The notes: generated by a model not told the origin, from the letters alone. A DNA stretch of 42,057 nucleotides from Actinospineispora acaciae DSM 45401 (GCF_000620785.1 NZ_KK211186.1:1-42057); one strand, 5' to 3'; positions 1 to 9,888 are shown, numbered from the stretch's first letter. Numbers and translations: made by a program.

Positions 1-1150
1 TAGGCGTCCAGCGCGGTCTCCCGCACCCGCCCCAACAGCTCGGTAAACGTCGGATCACCCGAAACATCGGTACGCAACACCAACGTGTTGACGAAGAACC
101 CCACCAGATCGTCGAGCGCCTGATCGGTCCGCCCGGCAATCGGCGAACCCACCGCAACATCCTCACCGGCACCCAACTTGCTCAACAACGCCGCCAACCC
201 GGCCTGCAACACCATGAACACACTCGCCCCGGCGCGGCGGGAAAGCTCGCACATCGCGCGGTGCGCCTCGGGTGCGATCCGAACGGGTATCTGGTCGCCT
301 TTGTAGGTCGCGACAGGAGGTCGGGGCCGGTCGGTGGGTAGCTGGAGCTGTTCGGGCAGCCCGGCCAACTGTTCGGTCCAATAGGCCAGTTGGGTGGCGA
401 ACACGCTGTCCGGATCGGACTGGTCCCCGAGCAGTTGGTGTTGCCACAGGGTGTAGTCGGCGTACTGCACGCCCAACGGCGCCCAACCCGGCATCGAGCC
501 CTCGCATCGCGCCGCATAGGCAGCGGCCAGGTCGGCCGAAAGCGGGTTGAAGGACCAGCCGTCGCCGGCGATGTGATGCACCACGACCAACAGCACATGC
601 TCGTCGGCCCCGATGGCGAACAGCTCCGCCCGCACCGGCACCTCGGCGGCCAAATCGAACTCATACCTCGCCGCGGCCGCCAACGCCTCCGGCAACTCCG
701 ACGCCGAACACTCGGTCACCCGCCAGGCCGGCCGGGCCTCGGCGGGGTCCAGAATCCGCTGGTGGGGCACCCCGTCGATCTCGGGGAAGACCGTGCGCAG
801 GCTCTCATGCCGGGCCACCACATCGCCGACCGCCGCCCGCAACGCCTCCCGATCCAGCACCCCGCGCAACCGCAACGCCAACGGAATGTTGTACGTCGCG
901 CTCGGCCCCTCCATCTGATGCAAGAACCACAACCGCCGCTGCGCAAACGACAACGGCACCCGCCCCGGCCGCTCACCGGCCCTCAACACCAACCGCGCCC
1001 GACCGCCGTCCACCAACCGAGCCGCCAACCCAGCCACCGTGGGAGCGTCGAACAACGCCCGCACACCAACCTCAACCCCGAGCGTGGCCCGGATACGCGC
1101 GACCAGACGAGTCGCCAACAACGAATGCCCACCCAAGGCGAAGAAATCGT
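1..1150. repeat. Copy A of duplicated NRPS C/PCP DNA
   Basis: The stretch encoding the second carrier and condensation domains is a near copy of 3178-4330, at an offset of about 3178 bases. Exact runs include bases 441-484 versus 3619-3662 (44 bases) and 85-116 versus 3262-3293 (32 bases). The period equals one C-A-PCP module, so this looks like recent module duplication or gene conversion. Confidence 0.85.
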
Positions 1151-4100
1151 CCTCCACCCCCACCGAAGCCACACCCAACACCTCGGCGAACAACTCCGCC
1201 AACAACTGCTCCTGAGGCGACCGCGCCGCCCGCCCAGCCACACCCGAACCAAAGTCAGGGGCCGGCAGCGCACGACGATCCAACTTCCCATTCGGCGTCA
1301 ACGGCAACCCATCAAGCACCACCACCGCCGCCGGCACCATGTACTCCGGCAACCGCCCCCGCACAAACTCACGCACCACACTCGGATCCACCGCCCCCTC
1401 GGGAGCAATCACATAACCAACCAACCGGACATCCCCCGGCCGATCCTCCCGAGCAACCACCACCGCCCGCTCCACACCGGGATGGACACACAACACCGAC
1501 TCGATCTCACCAGGCTCGATCCGAAAACCCCGAACCTTCACCTGCTCATCGGCCCGACCCAGAAACTCCAGCTCCCCCTCGGAGTTCCACCGCACCAAAT
1601 CCCCCGTCCGATACATCCGCTCACCAGACCCACCAAACGGACACGCCACAAAACGCCCCGCCGACAACCCTGGACGACCCAAATACCCTCGAGCCAATCC
1701 CACCCCAGCGATATACAACTCACCCACAACACCCGGCGCCACCAACCCCAACCCCGCATCCAACACAAAAACCCGCGCATTACGAATCGGCCGGCCAATC
1801 GGCGGCGCGAGAGCCGAGGCGGTATCGCCGAACCAGGCGGTGGCATAGACGGTCGTCTCGGTCGGGCCGTAGATGTTGGCCACTCGACAGCCCGGGATCG
1901 CCGCCTCGATCGCCTGCATGGTCTCCCGCGTCACACGCTCACCGGCGAGCACCACGACGTCCGCGGTGATCTCCGCCCCGCCATGTGCCAGCACCTGCGA
2001 GAGGGCGGAAGGCACGGCGCTGACCATGCTGGTGTCCGATCCCGCGCTCGGGCGCTCGGTGAGCGTCAGCAGGTTCCGGACCAGCTCAATGCTCCCGCCG
2101 GAGCACAGCGGGCCCATGATCTCGAATACGGACACGTCGAAGTTCGTCGAGGTCGCGGCCAGCACCCGGGACAGGTCGGTCGCGCCGAAGGCGGAACCGG
2201 CCCAGCCGACGAGGTTGACGACGCTCTGATGGCAGACGACCACGCCTTTCGGGGTGCCGGTGGAGCCGGAGGTGTAGATCACGTAGGCGGGGTGGCCGGG
2301 GTGCAGCGGGGTGGTGCGGTCGGTGTCCGTGGGGTTCGTGTGGGGATGGCCGTCCAGGAGCGCGGCGGTGTCGGGGTCGTCGAGCACGAGGTGGGTGGTC
2401 GTGGTGGTGGGGATGGATGCGGCGGTCTCCCCGGCGGCGAGCACCAGGGTGGGCCGGGCATCGCGGAGCATGAGCTCGATCCGCGCGTTCGGGTAGTCGG
2501 GGTCGATGGGCAGGTAGGCGGCGCCGGCCTTGAGCACGGCCAGGATCGCGACCACCAGGTGCGGCGTGCGCGGCAGCGCCAACGCGACGATGTGCTCGGG
2601 CCCCACGCCGCGTCGGATCAGCGCGTGGGCGAGCCGGTTGGCGGCGGCGTTGAGCTCGGCGTAGGTCAGGGTCAGGTCGTCATGGCGTACCGCCGGGGCG
2701 CCGGGCGTGCGCGCGGCCCGCGTCTCGAACAGCTCGGGCAGGCAGACCGGCTCGAGTGGGGCGGCGGTGTCGTTGTGGTCGACCAGCAGACGATGGCGTT
2801 CCTCGGCGGTGAGGACGTCGATCCGGCCGATGGGCAGGTCCGGGTCGGCCACCGCGGCCTCCAGCAGCCGCACCCAACGGGCGAACAGCGTCTCGACGCC
2901 GGCGGGGTCGAACAGGTCGGTGGCGTACTCGATCTCGCCGTCCATGCCCCGGGCGGCGCCGTCGGGCGCATACCGCTCCCACAGGCTGACGGCGAGGTCG
3001 AACTTGGCGTTCCCGGTGGGCACCGGCGCCACCGCCGCGTCGAGCCCGGGGAAACCGAACTCGGCACCTGGCGCGTTCTGGACGGCGAGCATGACCCCGA
3101 ACAGTGGGTGGTGCGCCAGCGAGCGCGTCGGGTTGAGGACCTCGACGAGGTACTCGAACGGGACGTCCTGGTGGGCGTAGGCGTCCAGCGCGGTCTCCCG
3201 CACCCGCGCCAGCAGCTCGGTGAACGTGGGGTCGCCCGAGGTGTCGGTGCGCAGCACCAGGGTGTTGACGAAGAACCCCACCAGATCGTCGAGGGCCTGG
3301 TCGGTACGCCCGGCGATCGGCGACCCGACCGCGACGTCCTCACCGGCACCGAGCTTGCTCAACAACGCCGCCAGCCCCGCGTGGAGCACCATGAACACGC
3401 TCATTCCGGCACGGCGGGCCAGCTCCACCAGACCCTGGTGCAGGCCCGCCTCGACCCGGACCGCCAGGCTGCCGCCCCGGTAGGTGGCGACGGCGGGGCG
3501 GGGCCGGTCGGTGGGCAGCTGGAGCTGCTCGGGCAGCCCGGCCAGTTGTTCGGTCCAGTAGGCGAGCTGGGCGGCGAAAACGCTGTCCGGATCGGACTGG
3601 TCCCCGAGCAACCGGTGCTGCCACAGGGTGTAGTCGGCGTACTGCACGCCCAACGGCGCCCAGCCCGGCGCCATCCCCTCGCACCGCGCCGCATACGCAG
3701 CCGCCAGATCCGCCGACAACGGATTCAACGACCACCCGTCACCGGCAATGTGATGCACCACGACCAGCAACACATGCTCGTGCGGCCCCACGATGAAAAG
3801 CTCGGCACGCACCGGGACCTCGGCGGCCAGGTCGAACTCGTACCGGGCCGCGCCGGCCAACGCCTCGGGCAGCTCGGCCGGGGAAACCTCGGTCACCCGC
3901 CAAGCCGGGCGCGCCGCGTCGGCGTCCAGAACGTGTTGGTAAGGCACCCCGTCGACCTCGGGAAAGACGGTGCGCAGGCTTTCATGACGGCCGACCACAT
4001 CGGCCACCGCCGCCCGCAGCGCCTCCCGGTCCAACCGGCCGGACAAGCGCAACGCCAACGGAATGTTGTAGGTCGCGCTCGCCCCTTCCAACTGATGCAG

Positions 4101-6149
4101 GAACCACAACCGCCGCTGCGCGAACGACAACGGAATCCGCCCCGCCCGCTCACCGGCCGTCAACGCCAACCGCGCCCGACCGCCCTCTCCCAACCGGGCG
4201 GCCAACCGAGCCACCGTCGGCGCGTCGAACAACAACCGCACATCAATCTCCACGCCGAACGAGGCACGGATACGAGCGACCAGACGCGTCGCCAACAGCG
4301 AATGCCCGCCCAGCGCGAAGAAGTCGTCCTCCACCCCCACCGACGACACACCGAGCACCTCGCCGAACAACTCCGCCAACAACCGCTCCTGAGGCGTTTT
4401 CGGCGCCCGCCCGGCGCCGGGCTTCGGCAGGTCGGCCGAGGACGCGAAAGGCTCCAGGCTCCCGGTGAGATACGCCTCCCGGCATGCGTTGCGGCGCACC
4501 TTCCCGGTCGGGGTCATCGGGATCTGGCCGGGGGCGACCAGAAGCAGATCATCGGGCTCGATGCCGTGCGCGGTGGCCAGTTCCCGGCTCGCGGTCGCCA
4601 CCGCCCGCGCGGGGTCGGACACGGCGGCGGGGTCGGCGGTGGCCACCACGACTACCTGGTCACGGTCCTCGCCGACGACGGCGAAGGCGGCGACCGGCCC
4701 GTTGCGCAGGCAGGGGTCGGCGAACTGGACGGTGGTCTCGAGCTCCTGCGGAACCAGGTTGCGGCCGCGGACGATGATCAGCTCGCTGAGCCGGCCGCGG
4801 ATGAACAGCTCACCACCGTGCCGAAAAGCGAGGTCCCCGGTGCGCATGAACGGGCCGTCGCCGTCCGCGAGGCGAGCCCCGAAGGTGCGTTCGCTCTCCT
4901 CGGGCCGGCGCCAGTAGCCCTCGGCGACCGAAGGACCCGCGACCCAGACCTCACCGATCTCCCCGTCCGCACACCGCACCCGGGTGTCCGGGTGGACGAC
5001 GTGCACGCGCAGGTTCATCCCGGCATACCCGTTGCCGACCAACGTCGAGGGGCCGGAACCGTTGGTCCGCTCCCCAGCCGTCACCGCGACGACCTGCCCC
5101 GGCACCGACTCGGCCGAGTCCAAGGTCAACCGCGCCGGCCCGGCGGGACCCCGGCAGGCCGTCGCGATGAACGTCTCAGTGGTGCCGTAGGCGGGAAAGA
5201 ACGCGGAGCCTCGGAACCCGTGCGGCGCAAACGCCTGGGTGAACCCGTCGAGCACGCGCGGGCTGATCCGCTCCGCGCCGATCAGCGCGACCTCCCACCC
5301 GGACAGGTCGAGCTCGGCCCGCCGCCGGCGCGTGATCATCTCCACGCAGTGCTGGTAGCCGAACGGCGGCGCGCCGCTGAGCACCGGCGACCTCGCCGCG
5401 GAGATCTCGCCGAGCCATCGCGAGGGATCGGCGACGACGTACTCGGGAGTCAGGTTGACGACCTCGCCGGCCAACCGGCTCGCCTGCAGGACGAAGTTGA
5501 GACCCAACGCCCGATGTATCGGAGCCCAGTTGACCACCGACGCCCCGGCGGGCAGGGCGATCCGCTCGTGAAACGCGTCCAGCCACGCCATCAGCACGCC
5601 GTGCGACACCACGACGCCCTTGGGCTTTCCGGTCGAGCCGGAGGTGTACAGCAGCGCGGCGAGATCCGTCGGAGTGACCGCCGCCAGGGCGCCGCCCCCG
5701 GACACGACGTCACCGAATGGCGGCGCGTCCACGCACACGATCCGGATTGACGGCGCGCCGGTCTCCCGCCAGAACCGCTCCAGAACCGGGGCGATCGTCG
5801 AGTGGGTGAGAACGGCCTCGGCCCCGGCGTCCAGCGCGATCTCGGCGACCTGGCCGACGGCCCCGGCCCCCTCCGCCGGCGGTTCCACCGGGACCGCGCA
5901 CGCCCCCGCATACAACGCGCCGGTGAAAGCCACGAGAAAATCGAGACCGCTCGGGAGCAGCACCAGGACCCGGGTGCCCGGACGGAGCGAGTCGGCAACC
6001 GAACGGGACCGCTCGTCCCATTCGCCCCTCGTCAGGGAACGCCGAGCACCGGTAAGGGGGTCGACGAACGTGATCGCCGTCCGGTTCGGGCCGAGTTCGG
6101 TGTTCCCGCGGAGCAGACCTACCAGGGTTGTCGAACCGGAATTCGCCAT
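1..6149 (-). CDS. Nonribosomal peptide synthetase, FAAL-PCP-C-A-PCP-C..., 3' end outside window
   Basis: Loading and first extension modules of an NRPS; 2049 residues are visible and the frame stays open to base 1. Residues ~1-560 are an AMP-forming domain of fatty-acyl-AMP-ligase type: YTSGSTGKPKG at 168, a PAYGTTET motif, GELFIRGRLSELIIVRGRN as in FAALs, and a C-terminal lysine at 550. Next come a carrier domain (GGHSLL, Ser617), a condensation domain (HHIAGDG at 799), an adenylation domain (YTSGSTGTPKG at 1292, NGKLDR lysine 1622), a second carrier domain (Ser1676) and a second condensation domain (HHIAGDG at 1858) cut by the edge. My reading of the A-domain specificity residues is D-V-F-S-V-A-I-V-Y-K, which I cannot match to a substrate. 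Start chosen at ATG 6149, about 88 bases after the MbtH gene. The expected product is an N-acylated peptide. Confidence 0.9.
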   Translation of the reverse strand, partial: MANSGSTTLVGLLRGNTELGPNRTAITFVDPLTGARRSLTRGEWDERSRSVADSLRPGTRVLVLLPSGLDFLVAFTGALYAGACAVPVEPPAEGAGAVGQVAEIALDAGAEAVLTHSTIAPVLERFWRETGAPSIRIVCVDAPPFGDVVSGGGALAAVTPTDLAALLYTSGSTGKPKGVVVSHGVLMAWLDAFHERIALPAGASVVNWAPIHRALGLNFVLQASRLAGEVVNLTPEYVVADPSRWLGEISAARSPVLSGAPPFGYQHCVEMITRRRRAELDLSGWEVALIGAERISPRVLDGFTQAFAPHGFRGSAFFPAYGTTETFIATACRGPAGPARLTLDSAESVPGQVVAVTAGERTNGSGPSTLVGNGYAGMNLRVHVVHPDTRVRCADGEIGEVWVAGPSVAEGYWRRPEESERTFGARLADGDGPFMRTGDLAFRHGGELFIRGRLSELIIVRGRNLVPQELETTVQFADPCLRNGPVAAFAVVGEDRDQVVVVATADPAAVSDPARAVATASRELATAHGIEPDDLLLVAPGQIPMTPTGKVRRNACREAYLTGSLEPFASSADLPKPGAGRAPKTPQERLLAELFGEVLGVSSVGVEDDFFALGGHSLLATRLVARIRASFGVEIDVRLLFDAPTVARLAARLGEGGRARLALTAGERAGRIPLSFAQRRLWFLHQLEGASATYNIPLALRLSGRLDREALRAAVADVVGRHESLRTVFPEVDGVPYQHVLDADAARPAWRVTEVSPAELPEALAGAARYEFDLAAEVPVRAELFIVGPHEHVLLVVVHHIAGDGWSLNPLSADLAAAYAARCEGMAPGWAPLGVQYADYTLWQHRLLGDQSDPDSVFAAQLAYWTEQLAGLPEQLQLPTDRPRPAVATYRGGSLAVRVEAGLHQGLVELARRAGMSVFMVLHAGLAALLSKLGAGEDVAVGSPIAGRTDQALDDLVGFFVNTLVLRTDTSGDPTFTELLARVRETALDAYAHQDVPFEYLVEVLNPTRSLAHHPLFGVMLAVQNAPGAEFGFPGLDAAVAPVPTGNAKFDLAVSLWERYAPDGAARGMDGEIEYATDLFDPAGVETLFARWVRLLEAAVADPDLPIGRIDVLTAEERHRLLVDHNDTAAPLEPVCLPELFETRAARTPGAPAVRHDDLTLTYAELNAAANRLAHALIRRGVGPEHIVALALPRTPHLVVAILAVLKAGAAYLPIDPDYPNARIELMLRDARPTLVLAAGETAASIPTTTTTHLVLDDPDTAALLDGHPHTNPTDTDRTTPLHPGHPAYVIYTSGSTGTPKGVVVCHQSVVNLVGWAGSAFGATDLSRVLAATSTNFDVSVFEIMGPLCSGGSIELVRNLLTLTERPSAGSDTSMVSAVPSALSQVLAHGGAEITADVVVLAGERVTRETMQAIEAAIPGCRVANIYGPTETTVYATAWFGDTASALAPPIGRPIRNARVFVLDAGLGLVAPGVVGELYIAGVGLARGYLGRPGLSAGRFVACPFGGSGERMYRTGDLVRWNSEGELEFLGRADEQVKVRGFRIEPGEIESVLCVHPGVERAVVVAREDRPGDVRLVGYVIAPEGAVDPSVVREFVRGRLPEYMVPAAVVVLDGLPLTPNGKLDRRALPAPDFGSGVAGRAARSPQEQLLAELFAEVLGVASVGVEDDFFALGGHSLLATRLVARIRATLGVEVGVRALFDAPTVAGLAARLVDGGRARLVLRAGERPGRVPLSFAQRRLWFLHQMEGPSATYNIPLALRLRGVLDREALRAAVGDVVARHESLRTVFPEIDGVPHQRILDPAEARPAWRVTECSASELPEALAAAARYEFDLAAEVPVRAELFAIGADEHVLLVVVHHIAGDGWSFNPLSADLAAAYAARCEGSMPGWAPLGVQYADYTLWQHQLLGDQSDPDSVFATQLAYWTEQLAGLPEQLQLPTDRPRPPVATYKGDQIPVRIAPEAHRAMCELSRRAGASVFMVLQAGLAALLSKLGAGEDVAVGSPIAGRTDQALDDLVGFFVNTLVLRTDVSGDPTFTELLGRVRETALDA
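3178..4330. repeat. Copy B of duplicated NRPS C/PCP DNA
   Basis: Partner of the copy at 1-1150; it encodes the first carrier and condensation domains. The two protein segments are almost identical around the HHIAGDG motif and the carrier serine. The adenylation domain between the copies is not duplicated within the window. Confidence 0.85.
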
Positions 6150-6237
6150 AAAGCAGCACCCCCACCAATCCAAGAGAGGAAAAGATCACCTCTGAACGCC
6201 CGACCGAATAGCCACGGCCGGGCGTATCGGACCGTTC

Positions 6238-6438
6238 TCAGCGTGTCTGAAGGCTCCTGGGGCGGAGATCGGTCCAGTGCTCCTCGACGTACGCCAGACA
6301 AACCTCCCGGTCAGCCTCGGCGTGTGCGATATCCCAACCGGCCGGCACCTTCACGAACGCCGGCCACAGCGAATGCTGACCTTCATGGTTGACCAACACC
6401 AAGAACCGACCGTTCTCATCCTCAAACGGATTGATCAT
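6238..6438 (-). CDS. MbtH-family NRPS accessory protein
   Basis: A 66-residue MbtH-like protein. These bind adenylation domains and are often required for their folding or activity. It begins MINPFED and carries the family signature: FLVLVN, then GQHSLWPAF, then PAGW, then YVEEHWTDLRPRSL, with the three conserved tryptophans at residues 25, 35 and 55. ATG 6438 is preferred over GTG 6444 because ACGGG lies five bases upstream of it. It is transcribed ahead of the NRPS, and the 88-base gap suggests one operon. Its natural partner is the adenylation domain of that NRPS. The identification is firm. Confidence 0.95.
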   Translation of the reverse strand: MINPFEDENGRFLVLVNHEGQHSLWPAFVKVPAGWDIAHAEADREVCLAYVEEHWTDLRPRSLQTR

Positions 6439-7058
6439 GAGCACCCGTCCCTAACCACACGTATCGCGCACAGGCGATGGGTTGGACAATTCAGCGGGCG
6501 GCTACGCTGACACCAAGGAAAGACAATGCATACCTAACCCGGAAAACGCAACTGTTACAACCCGGCGAAGGCCGTCGCACCGGACTCGACCAACCGTGTG
6601 AACGAACACACCGGTCGGGCACATTACGTATCGAGCAAACGCCTAAATCGGCTCACTGAATACTTCTTTTCTCACCCACTCGGCCCCAGTACCGAGCAGT
6701 AGTCACCAGAACGGCCCACGCCCTCACCAGCCTTTGCTACCACGCAGTACTCACCAGATCGAGCGGCGCCCACCCGAAAGGTCGCACCGCCCCGGTGCGG
6801 CCACACCGCGCCGGATGCGTGCCGCGAGTCACCAGCAGGCTCACCGGGCCGAGCGCCTCCTCGGCGACGGCGACCTGGACGGTGACGCCGGCCGACCGCG
6901 CGACGGCGACCGCATGCCGGTACAGCTCGTGCGGCCGTCGAGGCCATCGACACCGCACCCGCGGTCCGGCTCGTTCGATGGACCCACACCGACCGCTACC
7001 TCGGAAAGTCGAGCCGCTCGAGGGCGAGCGGGCGCTGGCCCGCTGGAGCGACATCCGT
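6439..7058. other. 620-base region without a convincing gene
   Basis: Lies between the SGNH hydrolase stop and the MbtH start. The ~150 bases nearest MbtH are clearly less GC-rich than the flanks and probably hold the NRPS operon promoter. About 6740-7050 has open minus-strand frames, one including the patch HELYRHAVAVARSAGVTVQVAVAEEALGPV (shown here as HELYRH...EEALGPV), which could be a decayed gene, but no start, family or intact frame could be assigned. Confidence 0.4.
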
Positions 7059-8330
7059 TCACTGGAAGATCCGAAGATCGAATACCTCCGCCATGGCGTG
7101 ATGTCCAGCATCGTTGGGATGCAGGTGGTCGCCGCTGTCGAACCTCGTGTCAAGCCGGCTTGGACGCGTCCGGCTACGCAGCACCGCGTCAAAGTCGACG
7201 ACGTGGTCGAAGGTGTTGCTCCTCCGTATCCAGTGGTTGACCTGGCTCCGTACGCGCTCCTTCTCCGCCGTGTGAAACCCGGGGCCGGACAACGCACCCT
7301 CGAACGGTGTGATGGTAGACCCGATCATGGTGATCCGATTCCGTCGGGCCAGCGTCGCTATCTCGCTGAACCCTTCGATGAGTTGGGCGGCGGTCACCTG
7401 TTCGGCCGGCGGCGTGACCGATCCACCGAAACCAATGTCGTTGATCCCAAAAGAAGCGATGACGTACCTGACCCCGGTGAGGGAAAGAGCACCGTGCTCG
7501 AATCTGGCCATGCCGGCAGGACCGTGGAACGGCCGGTCCGGTGGGCTCGGGAACAGCAGGCGATTACCGATGATGCCGTGGTTCAGTACAGCGGTCGCGT
7601 TCGCGCCATGGTCGTGCTGGAGTCGCACGGCGAGGATGCTGGGCCATCGCCGGTTCGTGTCATGCGTGGAAGCGGCTCCGTCCACAAGGGAATCGCCCAC
7701 GGCAACGACGGCGCGAGCGGGTCCCGGCCTCCTCACCTCGACGGCGGTGAGAAACGGCCACGACATCAAGGCCGTCGCAAACGGGAATCCGCTGGCACCA
7801 CCGACGTCCGGGCCAGGCCGCGTGACGTAGCTCGTCTGCAGAGCCGGGAAGTGATCGGTGCACGCCTTGGCCGGCCGTGGAAGATATACGCTCACGGCGA
7901 GATCCGACAACGGTTCAACAGCCAGGTTCGAAGCGTCGCTCGTCACCTCACCCCCGGGCGCGATGGTCACCGAAGGGTGGCCATCGAAGCTCAAACGACG
8001 ACTTGTCCCCGGCGCGATCGCCGCACCTTCCGCGCGCCGGGCGATGTACGCGGCTCCGATCTCGAGATCGGAGGTCCCGAAGGCATTACTGAGCCGAATC
8101 CGCGCACCGTCGCCACCCACCGAGCCGCGCACGATGAGCCGCAATGTCTGGCCTCGGTACTCGGCGGGCTCTCCCAGAGCCGGTTGAGGTGCCGCCGCCC
8201 AGGTACCGACCCAATGCTCCCCGCGCCCGGCCCCGGTCAGGGCCGTTCCTTCGCCGGATGCACGATCGTCGGCGATGGCATCGACCACGTCCGACTCCCT
8301 CCGTGCCGCGCCGACGACGCCCGCCGACAC
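7059..8330 (-). CDS. SGNH/GDSL-family hydrolase
   Basis: A 423-residue esterase-like protein of the XynE-like SGNH group. It has the early HWVGTWAAAPQ segment, the nucleophile block VVAVGDSLVDGA, the SFGINDIG block (the GxND element) and DHLHPNDAGHH near the C-terminus, which supplies the catalytic Asp and His. The substrate is an ester or acyl group of unknown identity. Start GTG 8330 was chosen for the G-rich stretch upstream and normal length. The frame is open further upstream but encodes Arg-rich low-quality sequence, and no signal peptide is visible. A different frame starting at GTG 8443 overlaps the GGT stop, so a frameshift near the 5' end cannot be excluded. Base composition is less GC-rich than the gene before it. 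Last gene of the operon that begins near 13947. Confidence 0.8.
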   Translation of the reverse strand: MSAGVVGAARRESDVVDAIADDRASGEGTALTGAGRGEHWVGTWAAAPQPALGEPAEYRGQTLRLIVRGSVGGDGARIRLSNAFGTSDLEIGAAYIARRAEGAAIAPGTSRRLSFDGHPSVTIAPGGEVTSDASNLAVEPLSDLAVSVYLPRPAKACTDHFPALQTSYVTRPGPDVGGASGFPFATALMSWPFLTAVEVRRPGPARAVVAVGDSLVDGAASTHDTNRRWPSILAVRLQHDHGANATAVLNHGIIGNRLLFPSPPDRPFHGPAGMARFEHGALSLTGVRYVIASFGINDIGFGGSVTPPAEQVTAAQLIEGFSEIATLARRNRITMIGSTITPFEGALSGPGFHTAEKERVRSQVNHWIRRSNTFDHVVDFDAVLRSRTRPSRLDTRFDSGDHLHPNDAGHHAMAEVFDLRIFQ

Positions 8331-8439
8331 ACACCTGACCCACCCCACCGGCGAAATGTGACCGACGGGGCGAGGACGGCGAGCGGTACGACCGCGTACC
8401 CGGCGGCGTCGTCGTGACCTCCGACGTGGGCGCGATCGC

Positions 8440-9888
8440 TCACACCACGACCACCGCGCCGCCCCGCCGGCCGTCGGCTCCCCCCTCCATCGCCCCGGTC
8501 CGGGTGTACCGGCGTACGGCCTGGCAGCCGCCGAAGAACAGGTGCGGACCGACGAACGGCCTGACGGCATGGCCGGCGCGCTCCAGCGCCGCCACGTCGA
8601 TCCCCGGCTCGGCGTACGCGAGGCCCCGTTCAAGGTGCAGCCGAGGCGCATCCACGGCGTCCTGCGCCGACGCGCCTCGGTCGACGACGTTGACCACCAC
8701 CTGCAGGAGCGCGCTGCGGATCCGGCTCGAGCCGGCGGAGCCGACCACCAGCTCGGCGACGTCGTCGTGGCACACCACCGTCGGGGCCATCGACGAGGGC
8801 AGCCGGTCGCCGAGGACGTGCGAGCCGAGGCCGCGAGGAACGACGTCGTGTTCGCCGAGCATGTTGTTCAGGTGCACGCCCGTGCCCGGGACACGAACCC
8901 CGGAGCCGGTCCCGTTGGAGCAGGTCACCGAGCAGGCCCAGCCATCGGCGTCGAGCACCGAGATGTGGGTCGTGGAGCCGAGCAGATCCGTGGACGCCGC
9001 CGAGGCGACCCTGCCCCGGGCCTCCCGGTCCGCCGCGTCCAGCGCGGCGGCGACCTCGGGCTCGCGCGGCGGGCCGTCGCCGGTCGCGAGATGGGTCAGG
9101 GCGCGGACCAGCCGGCCGCCGCCCGCGCTCGGGGGCGGGTTGGTGAAGACCTGACGCCCTCGGTAGGACACGCACAGCGGGGTCCGTGGCACGACGCGGT
9201 ACGCCGCGAGGTCCTCGCGCGTCAGGGTGCCGCCCCGGGCACGCACCCAGGCCGACACGGCGTCGCCGATGTCGCCGGTGTAGAACGGCGCGGCGCCTTC
9301 CGACCCGAGCCGGTCGAGCGCGTCGGCGAGCTCCGGGTCGCGCAGCACCTCGCCCTCCCTCGGCGGGCGACCGTCGATCAGGTAGCGCTCGGCCGCCTCC
9401 GCCGACGAACTGATCACGCCCGCCAACAGCGCGAACACGTAGGCCTGCATCGCGTTCACCCGCACTCCCTCGCGGGCCAGCCGGGCCGCCGGCGCGGTCA
9501 GCTCGGCCAGCGGCGCGCGACCGAACAGCGTCGCCGCGGCGGCCACCCCCGCGGGCGCGCCGAAGGTGCCACACGAGGACGCCCCCACGTTGAACGTCTG
9601 GAGGGCGCCCTCGAAGGACAACACGACCTGCTCCATGGGCGCCGGACGGGCAGCGGCGCCGCGCCCGGGGGCTTCGACGAAGAAGTCGAGCAGCACCGGC
9701 CGCTGCCCGGGAGGGACGACGAGCAGGTGGCCTCCGGCGCCGAGGCCCGTGTGCAGCGGTTCCGCCACGAACGACGTCAGGACGGACGCGACCGCCGCAT
9801 CGACGGCGTTGCCACCGGACCGCAGGGCCGCCGCCCCCGCGGCCGCCGTCGCCGGGTGCCCGGCCGCTACCACGCCCCGTTGCACCAT
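8440..9888 (-). CDS. Gamma-glutamyltransferase-family protein
   Basis: A 482-residue Ntn-hydrolase of the GGT family, which cleaves or transfers gamma-glutamyl groups, or related acyl-amides, after self-processing at a threonine. The STTHISVLD block places the catalytic Thr at about residue 306. Other GGT elements are SGGNAVDAAVA near the N-terminus, PPPSAGG at ~251 and LPSSMAPT after the small-subunit start. ATG 9888 was chosen because AGGAGG sits nine bases upstream. No signal peptide is seen, so this copy may be cytoplasmic, unlike classical exported GGT. The usual NYSFGSG-like loop reads NGTGSG. It follows an amidohydrolase and two transporters, consistent with uptake and dismantling of an amide or peptide-like compound. 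Confidence 0.9.
   Translation of the reverse strand: MVQRGVVAAGHPATAAAGAAALRSGGNAVDAAVASVLTSFVAEPLHTGLGAGGHLLVVPPGQRPVLLDFFVEAPGRGAAARPAPMEQVVLSFEGALQTFNVGASSCGTFGAPAGVAAAATLFGRAPLAELTAPAARLAREGVRVNAMQAYVFALLAGVISSSAEAAERYLIDGRPPREGEVLRDPELADALDRLGSEGAAPFYTGDIGDAVSAWVRARGGTLTREDLAAYRVVPRTPLCVSYRGRQVFTNPPPSAGGGRLVRALTHLATGDGPPREPEVAAALDAADREARGRVASAASTDLLGSTTHISVLDADGWACSVTCSNGTGSGVRVPGTGVHLNNMLGEHDVVPRGLGSHVLGDRLPSSMAPTVVCHDDVAELVVGSAGSSRIRSALLQVVVNVVDRGASAQDAVDAPRLHLERGLAYAEPGIDVAALERAGHAVRPFVGPHLFFGGCQAVRRYTRTGAMEGGADGRRGGAVVVV

Noticed and set aside
390..5750. Very long plus-strand open frame (1786 codons)
   Set aside because: It is antisense to the NRPS; its product is Arg/Pro/Gly/His-rich without any domain. 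High GC removes stops from antisense frames.
6519..6537. Possible iron-regulator box upstream of MbtH (TTAGGTATG half-site on the minus strand)
   Set aside because: Only one half resembles the TTAGGTTAGGCTAACCTAA-type box; about 10 of 19 positions match, and no siderophore tailoring or transport genes are seen.
6795..8417. Plus-strand frame across the SGNH hydrolase
   Set aside because: Antisense to the hydrolase, whose GDS, GxND and DxxH blocks are on the minus strand.
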